DNA of 54,597 nt from Fusobacterium sp. SYSU M8D902 (GCF_040199715.1 NZ_JBEFNA010000013.1:1-54597); one strand, 5' to 3'. Positions 1 to 8,983 are shown, numbered from the stretch's first letter. Program-made: numbers and translations. The notes: generated by a model not told the origin, from the sequence alone.

Positions 1-848
1 GGTAGCTCCACTACTTTTGTATCAATTTTTTCTAAAACAATATCCTCTTGTAAGTTTAAGTTAAGAGTTCTTTTTAAGTTCATTTTAGCTATTTTTAACT
101 CTCTCTCATTTTTATTTAAAGATATCTTTTGACTTTCAACTAAAGTTTGAACTTTTTTTAACTCCCAATCTAAAATACCCTCAACTTTTAGAGATACTTC
201 TGCTTTTCTCTCTAACTCTTCAGAGGATTTTAGATTGTTTATTAAAGTCTCTCTCTCTGACTCTAGTGCTAATATATAGAAATATTCACTCATCACCTGT
301 AATTGCAACATCTTGTCAGCAAAGCTCTCAGCCAACTTGCTTATATCCTCACCTTTTTTTCTAGCACTATATAGATACCAAGTAGATGGAACAAATATTG
401 GTATTTGAGCAGCTATTCCTACAGTTTGAAAACTCTCATCTACAAGTTTTGTCTCTATTGATTTTGGTAATTTAGATAAGAATCCTCCTACTTGGGGTGG
501 CAATGGCAATGCTGATGGTAATGGTGGTAATGAAGGTAATCCCATCTCCAAATTGATAGGGTCATCTAGCTTTGTGTAATTTGCACCCAATGTTATAGAG
601 GGTAAAAAATTTCCAAAGGCTATCTTTCTATCTAAACTTGCTATCTCTGTTTCTAGTCTTTTAATTCTTAAATCTAAGTTTCTATCTCTAGCTATCTCTA
701 TCACTTCATCTAGAGATAGTGATGTACCATATTTTTGTAGGTACTCTCTCTCTTCCTGTACAGTTACTAGTTTTTCATCTTTTGGCTTATTATTACTACA
801 TCCAAATAAGAATAAAATCAAAAAAACTATTAAACTCTTTATTTTCAT
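1..848 (-). CDS. TolC-family outer-membrane efflux lipoprotein (partial, 3' end outside window)
   Basis: The first 282 codons are visible and the gene runs off the left edge. Translation opens with a hydrophobic signal ending in the lipobox-like L-F-G-C (Cys17), so a lipid-anchored outer-membrane channel of the TolC/OprM type is likely. Residues 60-280 have the long, heptad-like helical content of the outer membrane efflux protein family, broken by a Pro/Leu-rich segment near residues 95-115. AAAAGGAGGAG precedes the ATG. It lies 88 bp downstream of the tetR gene on the same strand, the usual tetR-tolC-RND order. Membrane-fusion and pump genes would be expected beyond the edge. The substrate cannot be told. 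Confidence 0.85.
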   Translation of the reverse strand, partial: MKIKSLIVFLILFLFGCSNNKPKDEKLVTVQEEREYLQKYGTSLSLDEVIEIARDRNLDLRIKRLETEIASLDRKIAFGNFLPSITLGANYTKLDDPINLEMGLPSLPPLPSALPLPPQVGGFLSKLPKSIETKLVDESFQTVGIAAQIPIFVPSTWYLYSARKKGEDISKLAESFADKMLQLQVMSEYFYILALESERETLINNLKSSEELERKAEVSLKVEGILDWELKKVQTLVESQKISLNKNERELKIAKMNLKRTLNLNLQEDIVLEKIDTKVVEL

Positions 849-861
849 TTTCTCCTCCTTT

Positions 862-877
862 TAGACCTAAGAGTCTA
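862..877. promoter_or_regulatory. Candidate TetR operator upstream of the tolC-like gene
   Basis: TAGAC-N6-GTCTA inverted repeat, just upstream of the ribosome binding site of the efflux lipoprotein. A related 16-mer (12 of 16 identical) lies at 1584-1599 in front of tetR. The pairing suggests the local TetR protein binds both; this is inference from position and similarity only. Confidence 0.4.
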
Positions 878-936
878 GTTTTTATTATATTAAATATTTT
901 TAAATATTTTTTGACAAGATTATAAAGAATTTTATA

Positions 937-1557
937 CTAATCTCTTTCACATATTCCATAAAGTATTATGTCAATCCATTTTTCTGCTGTCTTTTCATAC
1001 TCCAAAGAGATGTCATTCCCCTCCTCTAAACTCTCCATTTTTTTGTGAAATTTCTCATTTAACATATTTTGCACTACATCTAACAAAAATATTATCTCTT
1101 CCGGTTTCAATCCATATCTTATCTTAATTTTTTGTAAAATCTTCATTGAAAAATTATAGTTTAATTCATCTAAACTTTTTGTTATTCTTTTTATCTCTTT
1201 CTCTAAATGTTTAGGCATTCTCAACAAAGTATTAAAAAATATTCTCTTTAACATTGGATTCTCTCTAAAAAAATTATATCTAATCTCAAAAAAGCTTTTT
1301 ATCTCATCTTTCCAGTTATCACTTGAGATTAAATTATCTTTATAATAGCTCGTCATTACATCATAGCAATACCTAATACATAGTAGATAAAGTTCATCCT
1401 TATCTTTAAAATGATGATACATCACTCCCTTAGATATATTTCCTTCACTACAAATTCTATTTATTGATGAGTTTTCATAACTATAATTGGCAAACTCATT
1501 TAAAGCTACTTGAAGTATCTTAAATCTCGCTATCATACTCTTATTCTTCTGTGTCAT
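937..1557 (-). CDS. TetR/AcrR-family transcriptional regulator
   Basis: 206 aa, normal for the family. The N-terminal HTH is recognisable (residues about 12-55, with the NISKGVMYHHFKDKDELY recognition-helix signature); the rest is the variable helical ligand-binding domain. It lies upstream of and co-directional with the efflux lipoprotein gene, and divergent from fplA. A promoter is visible with -35 TTGTAA (complement of 1628-1633), a 17-nt spacer and -10 CATAAT (complement of 1605-1610). A candidate operator at 1584-1599 covers the predicted start of transcription, so autorepression is likely. The ligand is unknown. Confidence 0.9.
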   Translation of the reverse strand: MTQKNKSMIARFKILQVALNEFANYSYENSSINRICSEGNISKGVMYHHFKDKDELYLLCIRYCYDVMTSYYKDNLISSDNWKDEIKSFFEIRYNFFRENPMLKRIFFNTLLRMPKHLEKEIKRITKSLDELNYNFSMKILQKIKIRYGLKPEEIIFLLDVVQNMLNEKFHKKMESLEEGNDISLEYEKTAEKWIDIILYGICERD

Positions 1558-1583
1558 TATCCTTTAATCTCCCCCTTAAAAAA

Positions 1584-1599
1584 TAGACTTATTAGTTTA
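1584..1599. promoter_or_regulatory. Candidate TetR operator in the tetR-fplA divergent promoter
   Basis: TAGACTTATTAGTTTA resembles the inverted repeat at 862-877. It covers the expected tetR transcription start and the weak -35 region (TTATTA, 1589-1594) of the fplA promoter, whose -10 TATAAT is at 1612-1617. If TetR binds here it could affect both directions. Confidence 0.4.
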
Positions 1600-1673
1600 A
1601 TTTTATTATGATATAATATTAACATATTTACAATATTTTCTCTACTATATTTTACTTTTTAGGAGGGTATTTT

Positions 1674-3968
1674 ATGATCTATAAAATTCTATTATTTCTC
1701 TTTCTATCCTTGTCGATTTTTTCCCAAGAATATCAGAATAAAACTCAGAGAATGGAAGCTATTGATAAAGAGATTGAACTTCTTATGATGAAAAAGGAGA
1801 ATCTAGAAAATCTAAAAAACAAAATCTATAATAGTAATTCTGATGGAATTACTACTGGTAATTTCAACTCCTCTCGTCCAAAGATTGCTCTTGTTTTGAG
1901 TGGTGGTGGGGCAAAAGGAGCTGCTCACATTGGTGTTTTAAAGGTATTGGAAGAGTATCAAATTCCTATTGATTTTATTGTAGGTACTAGTGCTGGTAGT
2001 ATTATTGGAGCTATGTACTCTGTTGGCTATTCTCCAGAAGAGATTGAAAAAATCATTCTTCAAATGAACTTTCTAGCTCTTATGAACAACAATAAAGATC
2101 GTACTTTAAGAAATATCGAAGATAAATTTGCCAGTGAAAAATATCCATTTAAAGTGAGTATTGATAAGGATATGAATCTATCTCTTCCTATGGGATTTTT
2201 AAATGGTGAATATATATATCTACAACTTAAATATATCTTTAATAGAGCTGAAAACATAGATAATTTTGATGATTTTCCTATTCCATATAGAGCTATCACT
2301 ACTAACTTAAATACTGGTGAAGAAACTATATTAAAAGATGGAGATCTAGCTCTTGCTACATTCAAAAGTATGGCTATTCCTAGCTTTTTAGAACCTGTAC
2401 AAGATGGTGACAACTACTATATTGATGGTGGAGTTACTAATAACATTCCTGTTGATGTGGCTATAAATATGGGAGCTGATATTGTTATCACTGTAGACAT
2501 TAGTGCTGATCCTACTAATATCAAAAAAAATTCAAATGTTGTAGCAGTTTTGGATAAGGTTGCCACTTATCAAGGTAATAAAAATATAGAGTTCCAGAAA
2601 AAAATATCTGATATACTCATCACTCCAAAAGTTAAAGATCATAATACTGTTGATTTTTCAGATTTAGAAAAGTTGGTTGATGAAGGGAAAACTTCAGCTT
2701 TGGAAGTTGATTATCTTCTTAAAAACCTATCCTATAAAGATGAGTTTATAAAGCAAAAAGCAAAAGTTCTAAAGGATAATACTCTAAAAATATCTGATAT
2801 AAAATTAGTTGGTAACTCCATTCTTACCAAAAAGAAAGTTAGAGAGTTAGCTCCTAAAACTAAAAATGGCTCATATACCAAAGAGGATCTACAACTTTGG
2901 GCTAAAAAGATATACTCTATTCCATATGTAGAAAAACTTTATTATGAAGTAAATGGTTCTGATATAACATTTATTATAAAGGAAAAAGATAGTATTGATA
3001 TTAGTGCATCACTTAACTATGTATCTGATTATGGTGCTGCTGTAAAAATAGCTACCACTGTGCCAAACTTTGGTGTTTGGACTAGAAACTATAGCCTTAC
3101 TGCTGAAATTTCAAAATATCCAAAAATAGCAGTAAATACACTCTCTTTCTATGAAATGGGAGATTTTAAGATCTTAGGATCTTTTGATATGGGATATAAA
3201 ACTTCTCCTTACTTTATATATAATGAAGGAAAAAAAGTTTCAACCTATAGAACTGGTATATTTTCCACTGAGTTTTCTTTTGGAACTACCTTCTCCAATA
3301 GCCTTGTTTCTGGAATTAAATTTGGATATGAAAACCATAACTCCTCACACTATGAAGGAGATTCAAATTACTTAGATTTCCAAGGTAAAAATCAATTTGG
3401 ATATATTAAACCTTTTATCTACTTTGATACATTAAATAATAAGACTTTCCCTTCTAGTGGTACATCATTACTACTTCAAGCTTTTGTAGGAGAGGAGCTC
3501 AAAAAGAACAGTGACTACAATGGTTTCTCTGGAGAAATCTCTTTAAATTATCCTTTGGTTAATAGATTCTCAATCTCATTGGGAACAAATTTTGGAAAAA
3601 TCTCTGGAGATCATGTTGAGAATAGTAAATTATTTAGAATTGGTGGAAGTAAAAATAGTGAGATCAGCCAAAGCTTTATAGGATTACCTATAATGGGTAA
3701 ATATGCTGATGAGTTCTATATCGCTTCCTTAGGTACAAAATTTAATTTGAGTGAGACTCTTTATCTTTTGACAAAAGTTAATGTTTTAACATACTCAAAT
3801 TCAAATCTAAGCTTCCAAAATTCAACTAAGGTTTTTGAAAATAGAGAGTATGGATATGGTGCTGGAATTGGTTGGGACACTTTTTTAGGTCCTATGACTT
3901 TTATGATTTCAAATAATATAGAAGACTCTTCACCTCTATTCGAAATTTATTTAGGTCATACATTTTAA
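1674..3968 (+). CDS. fplA: FplA-like type Vd patatin phospholipase autotransporter
   Basis: 764 aa, close to the length of FplA, the phospholipase autotransporter of Fusobacterium nucleatum. A signal peptide ends near residue 17 and is followed by a short charged coiled-coil-like stretch. The patatin domain (about 68-270) has the oxyanion loop GGGAKG (77-82), the nucleophile in GTSAG (Ser106) and the catalytic Asp251 in DGG. A POTRA-like segment (about 370-430) leads into a C-terminal 16-strand-type Omp85 barrel ending in Phe, as outer-membrane proteins do. Family members are A1-type phospholipases that hydrolyse host lipids. The RBS is AGGAGGG. It lies divergent from tetR with an overlapping promoter region. 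No clear terminator follows the gene. Confidence 0.93.
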   Translation: MIYKILLFLFLSLSIFSQEYQNKTQRMEAIDKEIELLMMKKENLENLKNKIYNSNSDGITTGNFNSSRPKIALVLSGGGAKGAAHIGVLKVLEEYQIPIDFIVGTSAGSIIGAMYSVGYSPEEIEKIILQMNFLALMNNNKDRTLRNIEDKFASEKYPFKVSIDKDMNLSLPMGFLNGEYIYLQLKYIFNRAENIDNFDDFPIPYRAITTNLNTGEETILKDGDLALATFKSMAIPSFLEPVQDGDNYYIDGGVTNNIPVDVAINMGADIVITVDISADPTNIKKNSNVVAVLDKVATYQGNKNIEFQKKISDILITPKVKDHNTVDFSDLEKLVDEGKTSALEVDYLLKNLSYKDEFIKQKAKVLKDNTLKISDIKLVGNSILTKKKVRELAPKTKNGSYTKEDLQLWAKKIYSIPYVEKLYYEVNGSDITFIIKEKDSIDISASLNYVSDYGAAVKIATTVPNFGVWTRNYSLTAEISKYPKIAVNTLSFYEMGDFKILGSFDMGYKTSPYFIYNEGKKVSTYRTGIFSTEFSFGTTFSNSLVSGIKFGYENHNSSHYEGDSNYLDFQGKNQFGYIKPFIYFDTLNNKTFPSSGTSLLLQAFVGEELKKNSDYNGFSGEISLNYPLVNRFSISLGTNFGKISGDHVENSKLFRIGGSKNSEISQSFIGLPIMGKYADEFYIASLGTKFNLSETLYLLTKVNVLTYSNSNLSFQNSTKVFENREYGYGAGIGWDTFLGPMTFMISNNIEDSSPLFEIYLGHTF

Positions 3969-4007
3969 TTTGCCATACAAAATATATACATAATAAAATT
4001 TTTGAAC

Positions 4008-4036
4008 TTGACTTTTTTTTGATTTAATAGTATTAT
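4008..4036 (+). promoter_or_regulatory. Promoter of exbB-exbD-tonB with leader hairpin downstream
   Basis: -35 TTGACT (4008-4013), 17-nt spacer, -10 TATTAT (4031-4036). The roughly 95-nt leader that follows holds an 8-bp stem GGGTACCA/TGGTATCC (one G-U pair, about 4043-4070) and a second repeat AATTTG-AAAAA-CAAATT (4086-4102). No recognisable Fur box was seen. Confidence 0.65.
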
Positions 4037-4137
4037 TTGTTAGGGTACCATTTTAGTCTGTGGTATCCTACATTTTTATAAAATTAATTTGAAAAACAAA
4101 TTTTTAGTTATGTATATTTTAAGGAGGACAATTTATT

Positions 4138-4749
4138 ATGATGTATTATTTAAATGCTGGTGGACCATTGATGTGGGTGCTATTTTCTATGTCGATTGTT
4201 GCATTGACTATTATTTTAGAAAGATTATTTTTCTTTTTCCGTAGAGAAAAAATTCAGAATAAAAATTTTATAAATGAAATTATAACTGCTGTTGGATCTG
4301 ATGATATGTGTTGTGCTATCAACCTTTGTGATAGAGAGAAAAACTCTGTTGGTTGTACAGTTAAATCTTTCCTTTGTCGTTGTGATAGAGAGGGGGATTT
4401 CCACCATTTCGATCAACTAGTTAAAGAGATCAGTATTGATCAAATTGGATACTTAGAAAAAAGATTACACCTTCTTGGTATAATTGGTTATATAGCTCCA
4501 ATGATTGGATTATTAGGAACAGTTACAGGTATGATTGAAGCTTTTAGAAACCTTGCTACATTTGGTGCTGGAGATCCTACTCTTGTTGCTGCTGGAATCT
4601 CTAAAGCTCTAATTACTACTGCTGGTGGATTGTCAATAGCTATCCCTACAATTATTGCTTACAATCTTTTCAATAAAAAAATCGAAGAAATTGAAGTTGA
4701 TATTGACAAAGTTACAACTAATCTTATCAATATCTTAAGAAAGAGGTAA
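4138..4749 (+). CDS. exbB: ExbB/TolQ/MotA-family proton channel protein
   Basis: 203 aa. Inner-membrane component of the TonB energy-transducing complex. A first transmembrane segment is at about 9-32; the typical ExbB core follows, with LLGIIGYIAPMIGLLGTVTGMIEAF (TM2, split here as GYIAPMIGLLGTVTGM) and a third segment with GLSIAIPTIIAYN. RBS AAGGAGG lies 10 nt upstream; the next codon is also ATG, so the start may be three bases later. It heads an exbB-exbD-tonB operon. No TonB-dependent receptor is adjacent, so the transported substrate is unknown. Confidence 0.92.
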   Translation: MMYYLNAGGPLMWVLFSMSIVALTIILERLFFFFRREKIQNKNFINEIITAVGSDDMCCAINLCDREKNSVGCTVKSFLCRCDREGDFHHFDQLVKEISIDQIGYLEKRLHLLGIIGYIAPMIGLLGTVTGMIEAFRNLATFGAGDPTLVAAGISKALITTAGGLSIAIPTIIAYNLFNKKIEEIEVDIDKVTTNLINILRKR

Positions 4750-4752
4750 GAA

Positions 4753-5145
4753 ATGGGAAGATTTAGAAAAAAAAGACCTATTATGGCATTAGATTTGACT
4801 CCACTTATTGATGTCGTATTCTTACTTATAATTTTCTTCATGGTTTCTACTACTTTTAATAAATATGGAAATATAGATATTGAGCTTCCTTCAGCCAATG
4901 TTGAGACTCCTAATCAAGACAATAAAAGTATTGAAATCATTATAGACAAAGATGGTAAATACTTTATCAGTAAAGATGGACAGTCTGAACCTATAGAACT
5001 TGAAAACTTAAATACACTTTTAAATGGAGTAAATGAAGTAACAATTTCAGGAGATAAGGAACTAAAATATCAGGTTATTATGGATGTAGTTTCTAAAGTT
5101 AAAAATGCTGGTGTAGAGAATTTAGGAATAAATTTCTATGAATAA
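4753..5145 (+). CDS. exbD: ExbD/TolR-family biopolymer transport protein
   Basis: 130 aa. A short basic N-terminus is followed by a single transmembrane helix carrying the essential Asp (LTPLIDVVFLLIIFFM, about residues 13-28), then a periplasmic domain. It starts 3 nt after exbB and overlaps tonB by 8 nt, indicating translational coupling. Works with ExbB to convert proton motive force into movement of TonB. Confidence 0.92.
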   Translation: MGRFRKKRPIMALDLTPLIDVVFLLIIFFMVSTTFNKYGNIDIELPSANVETPNQDNKSIEIIIDKDGKYFISKDGQSEPIELENLNTLLNGVNEVTISGDKELKYQVIMDVVSKVKNAGVENLGINFYE

Positions 5146-5869
5146 AAAAGATAATATTCTTTACTTTTTTATTGTTGCTCTTTTAATCCATATGTCTCTT
5201 TTCATAGTGCATGAAAGAGGAGTAAAGGGTGATGCCCCTGTATCATTAAAGACGAATGTGGCTCCTATCTCAGTAAAGATAAAGAGTCCTGTTAAAAAGG
5301 AGAGTCAAAAAGCTGTTACTCCTACTCCACCAAAGGAGGAGAAAAAGCCAGAACCTCCTAAAATTGAAACTCCTAAAAAAGAGATTGTTAAACCTGATGT
5401 TAAAAGCAAGATAAAAGATAAGAAAAAGAAAGTTGAAAAAGTAGAAAAAAAACAGATTGAAAAAGTTGAAACAATCAAAGAGGAAAAGGTTGAAGCTACT
5501 AAAAATACAGCTTCAAATGAAACTGAAGAGATTTTAGCAAGTGGAAACTTTTCTATTGGTAAAGATGGTATCTTCACAGCCTCATCTTCTGACGGAATAG
5601 AGTATAAGATACTTAAACAAGTTGAGCCAGATTATCCAATTCAAGCTGAAAAAATAAGATATAGAAAAAAAGTTATTGTTTCAGCTAGATTCCTAGTTGG
5701 ACTTAATGGTGAAGTAGAAAAAATTGAGATCACACAATCACATAAAAAATTTGGTTTTGATAGTGAAGTGGAAAAAGCATTGAAACACTGGAAATTCCAC
5801 CCTATCTTCTATAAAAATAAAAATATTAAGGTATATTTCTCTAAAGATTTTATTTTTGAACCAAAATAA
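5138..5869 (+). CDS. tonB: TonB family energy transducer
   Basis: 243 aa. N-terminal membrane anchor (about 8-25), then a long Pro/Lys/Glu-rich periplasmic spacer (about 45-125) and a C-terminal TonB domain (about 165-243, with YPIQAEKIRYRKKVIV and VEKALKHWKFHP, the family pattern). Overlaps exbD by 8 nt and ends the operon at a strong terminator. Couples the inner-membrane ExbBD motor to outer-membrane receptors encoded elsewhere. Confidence 0.9.
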   Translation: MNKKDNILYFFIVALLIHMSLFIVHERGVKGDAPVSLKTNVAPISVKIKSPVKKESQKAVTPTPPKEEKKPEPPKIETPKKEIVKPDVKSKIKDKKKKVEKVEKKQIEKVETIKEEKVEATKNTASNETEEILASGNFSIGKDGIFTASSSDGIEYKILKQVEPDYPIQAEKIRYRKKVIVSARFLVGLNGEVEKIEITQSHKKFGFDSEVEKALKHWKFHPIFYKNKNIKVYFSKDFIFEPK

Positions 5870-5875
5870 AAAATC

Positions 5876-5908
5876 AAAGGTTATTATAATTTTATAGTAA
5901 CCTTTTTT
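5876..5908 (+). terminator. Rho-independent terminator after tonB
   Basis: Stem AAAGGTTA/TAACCTTT with a 14-nt loop, running into a T tract. Confidence 0.85.
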
Positions 5909-5983
5909 ATATAATTAGCAAGGAAATTTTATTTTTTTGTGGTAAAATATAGTATAAAGAATTTGTTAAGGAGGAAGATTTTT

Positions 5984-6865
5984 ATGAAATTTGGTGCTAT
6001 TGATGCAGGTGGAAAAAGATTTATTTGTGGTATTACAGATGAAAATGGAAATACACTTGAAAAAACTAGTTTTTTAACTGAAACACCAGACAAAACAATC
6101 CCTTTAGTCTTGGATTTTTTTAAAGATAAGGAGATTTCTGCTTTGGGTATCGGTTGTTTTGGTCCTTTGGATCTAAATCCTGAGTCTGAAACTTATGGAT
6201 TTATAACATCCTCTCCAAAAGAGCCTTGGAGAAATTACAATATTGTTGGAACTTTTAAAGAGAAACTTGGAGTGCCTGTTTTCTTAGATACCAATATAAA
6301 TGCTGGTTTACTTGGAGAGACTACTTGGGGAGCTGCTAAAAATGTTAAAAATGCCATATATCTTACTATTGGTAATGGTATTGGTGGAGCTGCTATTGTT
6401 GAAAATAAACTTATACACGGACTTATACACCCTGAGATGGGACATATTTTTGTAAATAGACACCCTAGAGATAAGTTTACAGGTAACTGTCCTTTCCATG
6501 GTGGAAACTGTTTGGAGGGTATGGCTTCTGGTCCTGCTATTGAAAAAAGATGGAATCTTCCACTTGAAAAATTGTCCTCTGATCATCCAGCTTGGCATTT
6601 AGAGGCTTACTATATTGCTCATGCAATAGTTAACTATATCTTAGTTTTATCACCTGAAAAAATCATTTTAGGTGGTGATGTAATGAAACATAAACAATTA
6701 TTCCCTATAATTAGAAAATCTGTTATAAATCTTTTAAATGGATATTTACAAAATAAATTTATCTTCAATGATATTGAAAACTATATTGTTGCTCCAGATC
6801 TAGGAGAGAACTCTGGATTTTTCGGAGCTGCTACTCTATGTATTAAAAATTTTAAACAGAAATAA
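5984..6865 (+). CDS. ROK-family sugar kinase, fructokinase-like
   Basis: 293 aa from the ATG preceded by AAGGAGGAAG; an upstream in-frame alternative start at 5939 has no ribosome site and overlaps the promoter. The ATP site opens with GAIDAGGKRF; GIGCFGPLDL and the zinc-binding stretch around HPRDKFTGNCPFHGGNC are typical of ROK fructokinases (ScrK/GmuE group). Likely phosphorylates fructose or mannose in the cytoplasm. An extended -10, TGGTAAAAT, is at 5940-5948. The gene is monocistronic, between two terminators, and converges with the PTS operon. Confidence 0.82.
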   Translation: MKFGAIDAGGKRFICGITDENGNTLEKTSFLTETPDKTIPLVLDFFKDKEISALGIGCFGPLDLNPESETYGFITSSPKEPWRNYNIVGTFKEKLGVPVFLDTNINAGLLGETTWGAAKNVKNAIYLTIGNGIGGAAIVENKLIHGLIHPEMGHIFVNRHPRDKFTGNCPFHGGNCLEGMASGPAIEKRWNLPLEKLSSDHPAWHLEAYYIAHAIVNYILVLSPEKIILGGDVMKHKQLFPIIRKSVINLLNGYLQNKFIFNDIENYIVAPDLGENSGFFGAATLCIKNFKQK

Positions 6866-6875
6866 TAGATATGAA

Positions 6876-6944
6876 AAAAGGAAAAAAATTACTACAATGA
6901 ACATTGCACAAGCACTAGCCATTGAAAATAATTTTTTTCCTTTT
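6876..6944. terminator. Bidirectional terminator with a 16-bp stem and structured loop
   Basis: Arms AAAAGGAAAAAAATTA (6876-6891) and TAATTTTTTTCCTTTT (6929-6944) are perfectly complementary. The 37-nt loop has its own repeats (CAATG 6895-6899 with CATTG at 6902-6906 or 6920-6924). It lies between convergent genes. Confidence 0.75.
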
Positions 6945-6962
6945 ATATTTTAACTATCTACT

Positions 6963-7388
6963 CTATATTCCATCATCTTCTATTAGATTCTCTTCAACTT
7001 TTACAGTTTGAAATTGAATAGCTCCATCTTTGGCAGCATTTAATATCTCCTCAGTAATATCCTCAATACTATCCTCTTCTGATAATTCTACTGCTGTGAT
7101 AACCATAGGCATATTACAACCACCAAAAACTTTATATCCTGGTTTATTCTCACTCAATAGTACAGCTGTTGAAAATGGTGTTCCTCCAGCTAAATCAGTT
7201 AAAAATATTACCTGATCGCTATTACATTCACAAAGAACCTCTTTCAATCTATCTTCAAGCTCTTTATTTCCCATTCCATTATTAAAATCTATAAAATGAA
7301 GATTAGGTTGCTCTCCAATAATATATTTTATAGTCTCTTTTATTGCTGTGGCAAAAGATCCATGACCTGTTATTATAATAGGTATCAT
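6963..7388 (-). CDS. PTS mannose/sorbose-family EIIA component (first PTS operon)
   Basis: 141 aa. The fold start IPIIITGHGSFA carries the phospho-accepting His9; the middle has FLTDLAGGTPFSTAVLL, typical of EIIA-Man/AgaF proteins. Last gene of the EIIB-EIIC-EIID-EIIA operon read on the minus strand, 16 nt after EIID. Receives phosphate from HPr and passes it to EIIB. The divergent agaS-aldolase-kinase operon suggests N-acetylgalactosamine or galactosamine as the substrate. The C-terminus is acidic and ends in DGI, as in the EIIC subunits. Confidence 0.88.
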   Translation of the reverse strand: MIPIIITGHGSFATAIKETIKYIIGEQPNLHFIDFNNGMGNKELEDRLKEVLCECNSDQVIFLTDLAGGTPFSTAVLLSENKPGYKVFGGCNMPMVITAVELSEEDSIEDITEEILNAAKDGAIQFQTVKVEENLIEDDGI

Positions 7389-7404
7389 AACTGCTTCACC
7401 ACTC

Positions 7405-8211
7405 CTATAGTATTCCTATAAATTTTCCAGCTATTCCAATTACCAATGTTACTAAAATTAAGAATATTGGTTTTTTACCTTTTTTCAATAAATAGAACAT
7501 AAATAGTGTATATAGTAATGGAAGCATGTTAGGCATAATCTTATCAATGATATCCTTTTGAATATCTATGCTAATACTTCCTAAATTTACAACATAAGCT
7601 ATATTCATTCTTACAAATGAAGCTATTAATCCTCCAATTACAGTTAATCCTAAGATTAATGATCCATTTGTTACATATTGAGTGTCATCTTTTAATTTTT
7701 CAATTGCACCAACTCCCATTTTATATGAGTAATGCATTAAGAAAAATCTTAAGAATATGTGTACTATATTGAATATTAACAAGAAAATAATTGGCCCTGC
7801 TATATTTCCTTGTATTCCTAATGAAACTCCAACAGAGGCTGCAATAGGAAGTAATGTAAACCAGAATAGAGCATCTCCTATTCCTCCAAGTGGTCCCATA
7901 AGAGCTATTTTTATACCCCTTATTGAATCTCTACTCTCTTTATTTTCCTCCATTGCTAGAACTAATCCTTGTACAAATGTTACTAAGAATGGGTGAACGT
8001 TAAAGAATTCTAGATGTAATTTCATTGAATTACTTAAATCCTCTTTATTTTTATGGATTTTCTTTAATCCTGGAAGTAAAGAGTATAACCAACCACCAGC
8101 TTGCATTCTTTCATAGTTAAAAGATGCTTGTAATAAAAGTGATCTCCAAACCATATTATTTAGATCTTTTTTATTTAAAACTTTATCCTTACTTGTATCT
8201 CTATATTCCAT
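7405..8211 (-). CDS. PTS mannose-family EIID component (first PTS operon)
   Basis: 268 aa from the ATG at 8211, preceded by GAGGAGG; a longer reading from 8244 would lack a ribosome site and overlap EIIC further. Has the EIID signature: SLLLQASFNYERMQAGGWLY near the start, GIKIALMGPLGGIGDALFW in the middle and hydrophobic C-terminal segments. Forms the membrane channel together with EIIC. Overlaps the end of EIIC by 11 nt. Confidence 0.88.
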   Translation of the reverse strand: MEYRDTSKDKVLNKKDLNNMVWRSLLLQASFNYERMQAGGWLYSLLPGLKKIHKNKEDLSNSMKLHLEFFNVHPFLVTFVQGLVLAMEENKESRDSIRGIKIALMGPLGGIGDALFWFTLLPIAASVGVSLGIQGNIAGPIIFLLIFNIVHIFLRFFLMHYSYKMGVGAIEKLKDDTQYVTNGSLILGLTVIGGLIASFVRMNIAYVVNLGSISIDIQKDIIDKIMPNMLPLLYTLFMFYLLKKGKKPIFLILVTLVIGIAGKFIGIL

Positions 8212-8983
8212 CACTATAGTCCTCCTCACCATTTGTTGTTGCAACTGGTTCTAAACTATCCATTTTTTTATTGATATAGTAATCATATAAAGCAATGATG
8301 AAACCAATAGCTGCAATACCTATAACAGGTAGGTTTAAATAAGTTGCTAAAATAAATCCTAATACGAAGAATATAATATAATTTTTCTTAAACATGATAT
8401 TAAGTAACATAGCAAAACCTATTGCAGGCATTAATCCTCCTGCTACTCCAAATCCAGCAATTAACCATTCTGGTAGTAGTTCTACTATATTTTTAGCAGC
8501 CTCAGCTCCCAATGATATAGGAAGGAAAGTTACAACGAAATAAAATACAAATAATAAAGCCATTCCCAAATAGTTTATTTTTTCAATTCCAAAAGTATTA
8601 CAATCTTCTGCATATTTATCAGCCTTGTGCATTACTGGTGAGAAAAATGTAAATAGTAATGTGATACAAGCTTGTACAGCTACTGCAAAAGGTATTGCAA
8701 TTCCAACAGCTGTTGCAGGATCTTGTTTAGTTAATATAGCAAAAGTACTTCCAATTATACCTCCAACTACAACGTTAGGTGGTTGTGCTCCTCCAACAGG
8801 AACTGCTCCCATCCAAACAAGCTCAAGAGTTGCTCCAGCAATAAGTCCCATTTTTAAATCTCCCAAGATTAGCCCAACGACTGCCCCTGTTACAAGAGGT
8901 CTGTGAATATGGAAAAGTCCGTTGAACAAATCAATTCCAGCAATACCAGCAAATATTGCTATTAACAGTGATTCTACTAACAT
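8201..8983 (-). CDS. PTS mannose-family EIIC component (first PTS operon)
   Basis: 260 aa, polytopic, with the EIIC-Man/Aga motifs GATLELVWMGAVPVGGAQPPN and a conserved GLMPAIGFAMLLN (AgaW/ManY type). Preceded by AAGGAGGAAG. Second gene of the operon, 19 nt after EIIB; the end overlaps the EIID start. Substrate-translocating membrane domain; close paralogue of the gene at 18638. Confidence 0.88.
   Translation of the reverse strand: MLVESLLIAIFAGIAGIDLFNGLFHIHRPLVTGAVVGLILGDLKMGLIAGATLELVWMGAVPVGGAQPPNVVVGGIIGSTFAILTKQDPATAVGIAIPFAVAVQACITLLFTFFSPVMHKADKYAEDCNTFGIEKINYLGMALLFVFYFVVTFLPISLGAEAAKNIVELLPEWLIAGFGVAGGLMPAIGFAMLLNIMFKKNYIIFFVLGFILATYLNLPVIGIAAIGFIIALYDYYINKKMDSLEPVATTNGEEDYSDGI

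Noticed and set aside
719-925. Short plus-strand frame opposite the tolC-like gene start
   Set aside because: It overlaps the lipoprotein signal region on the other strand and has no ribosome site.
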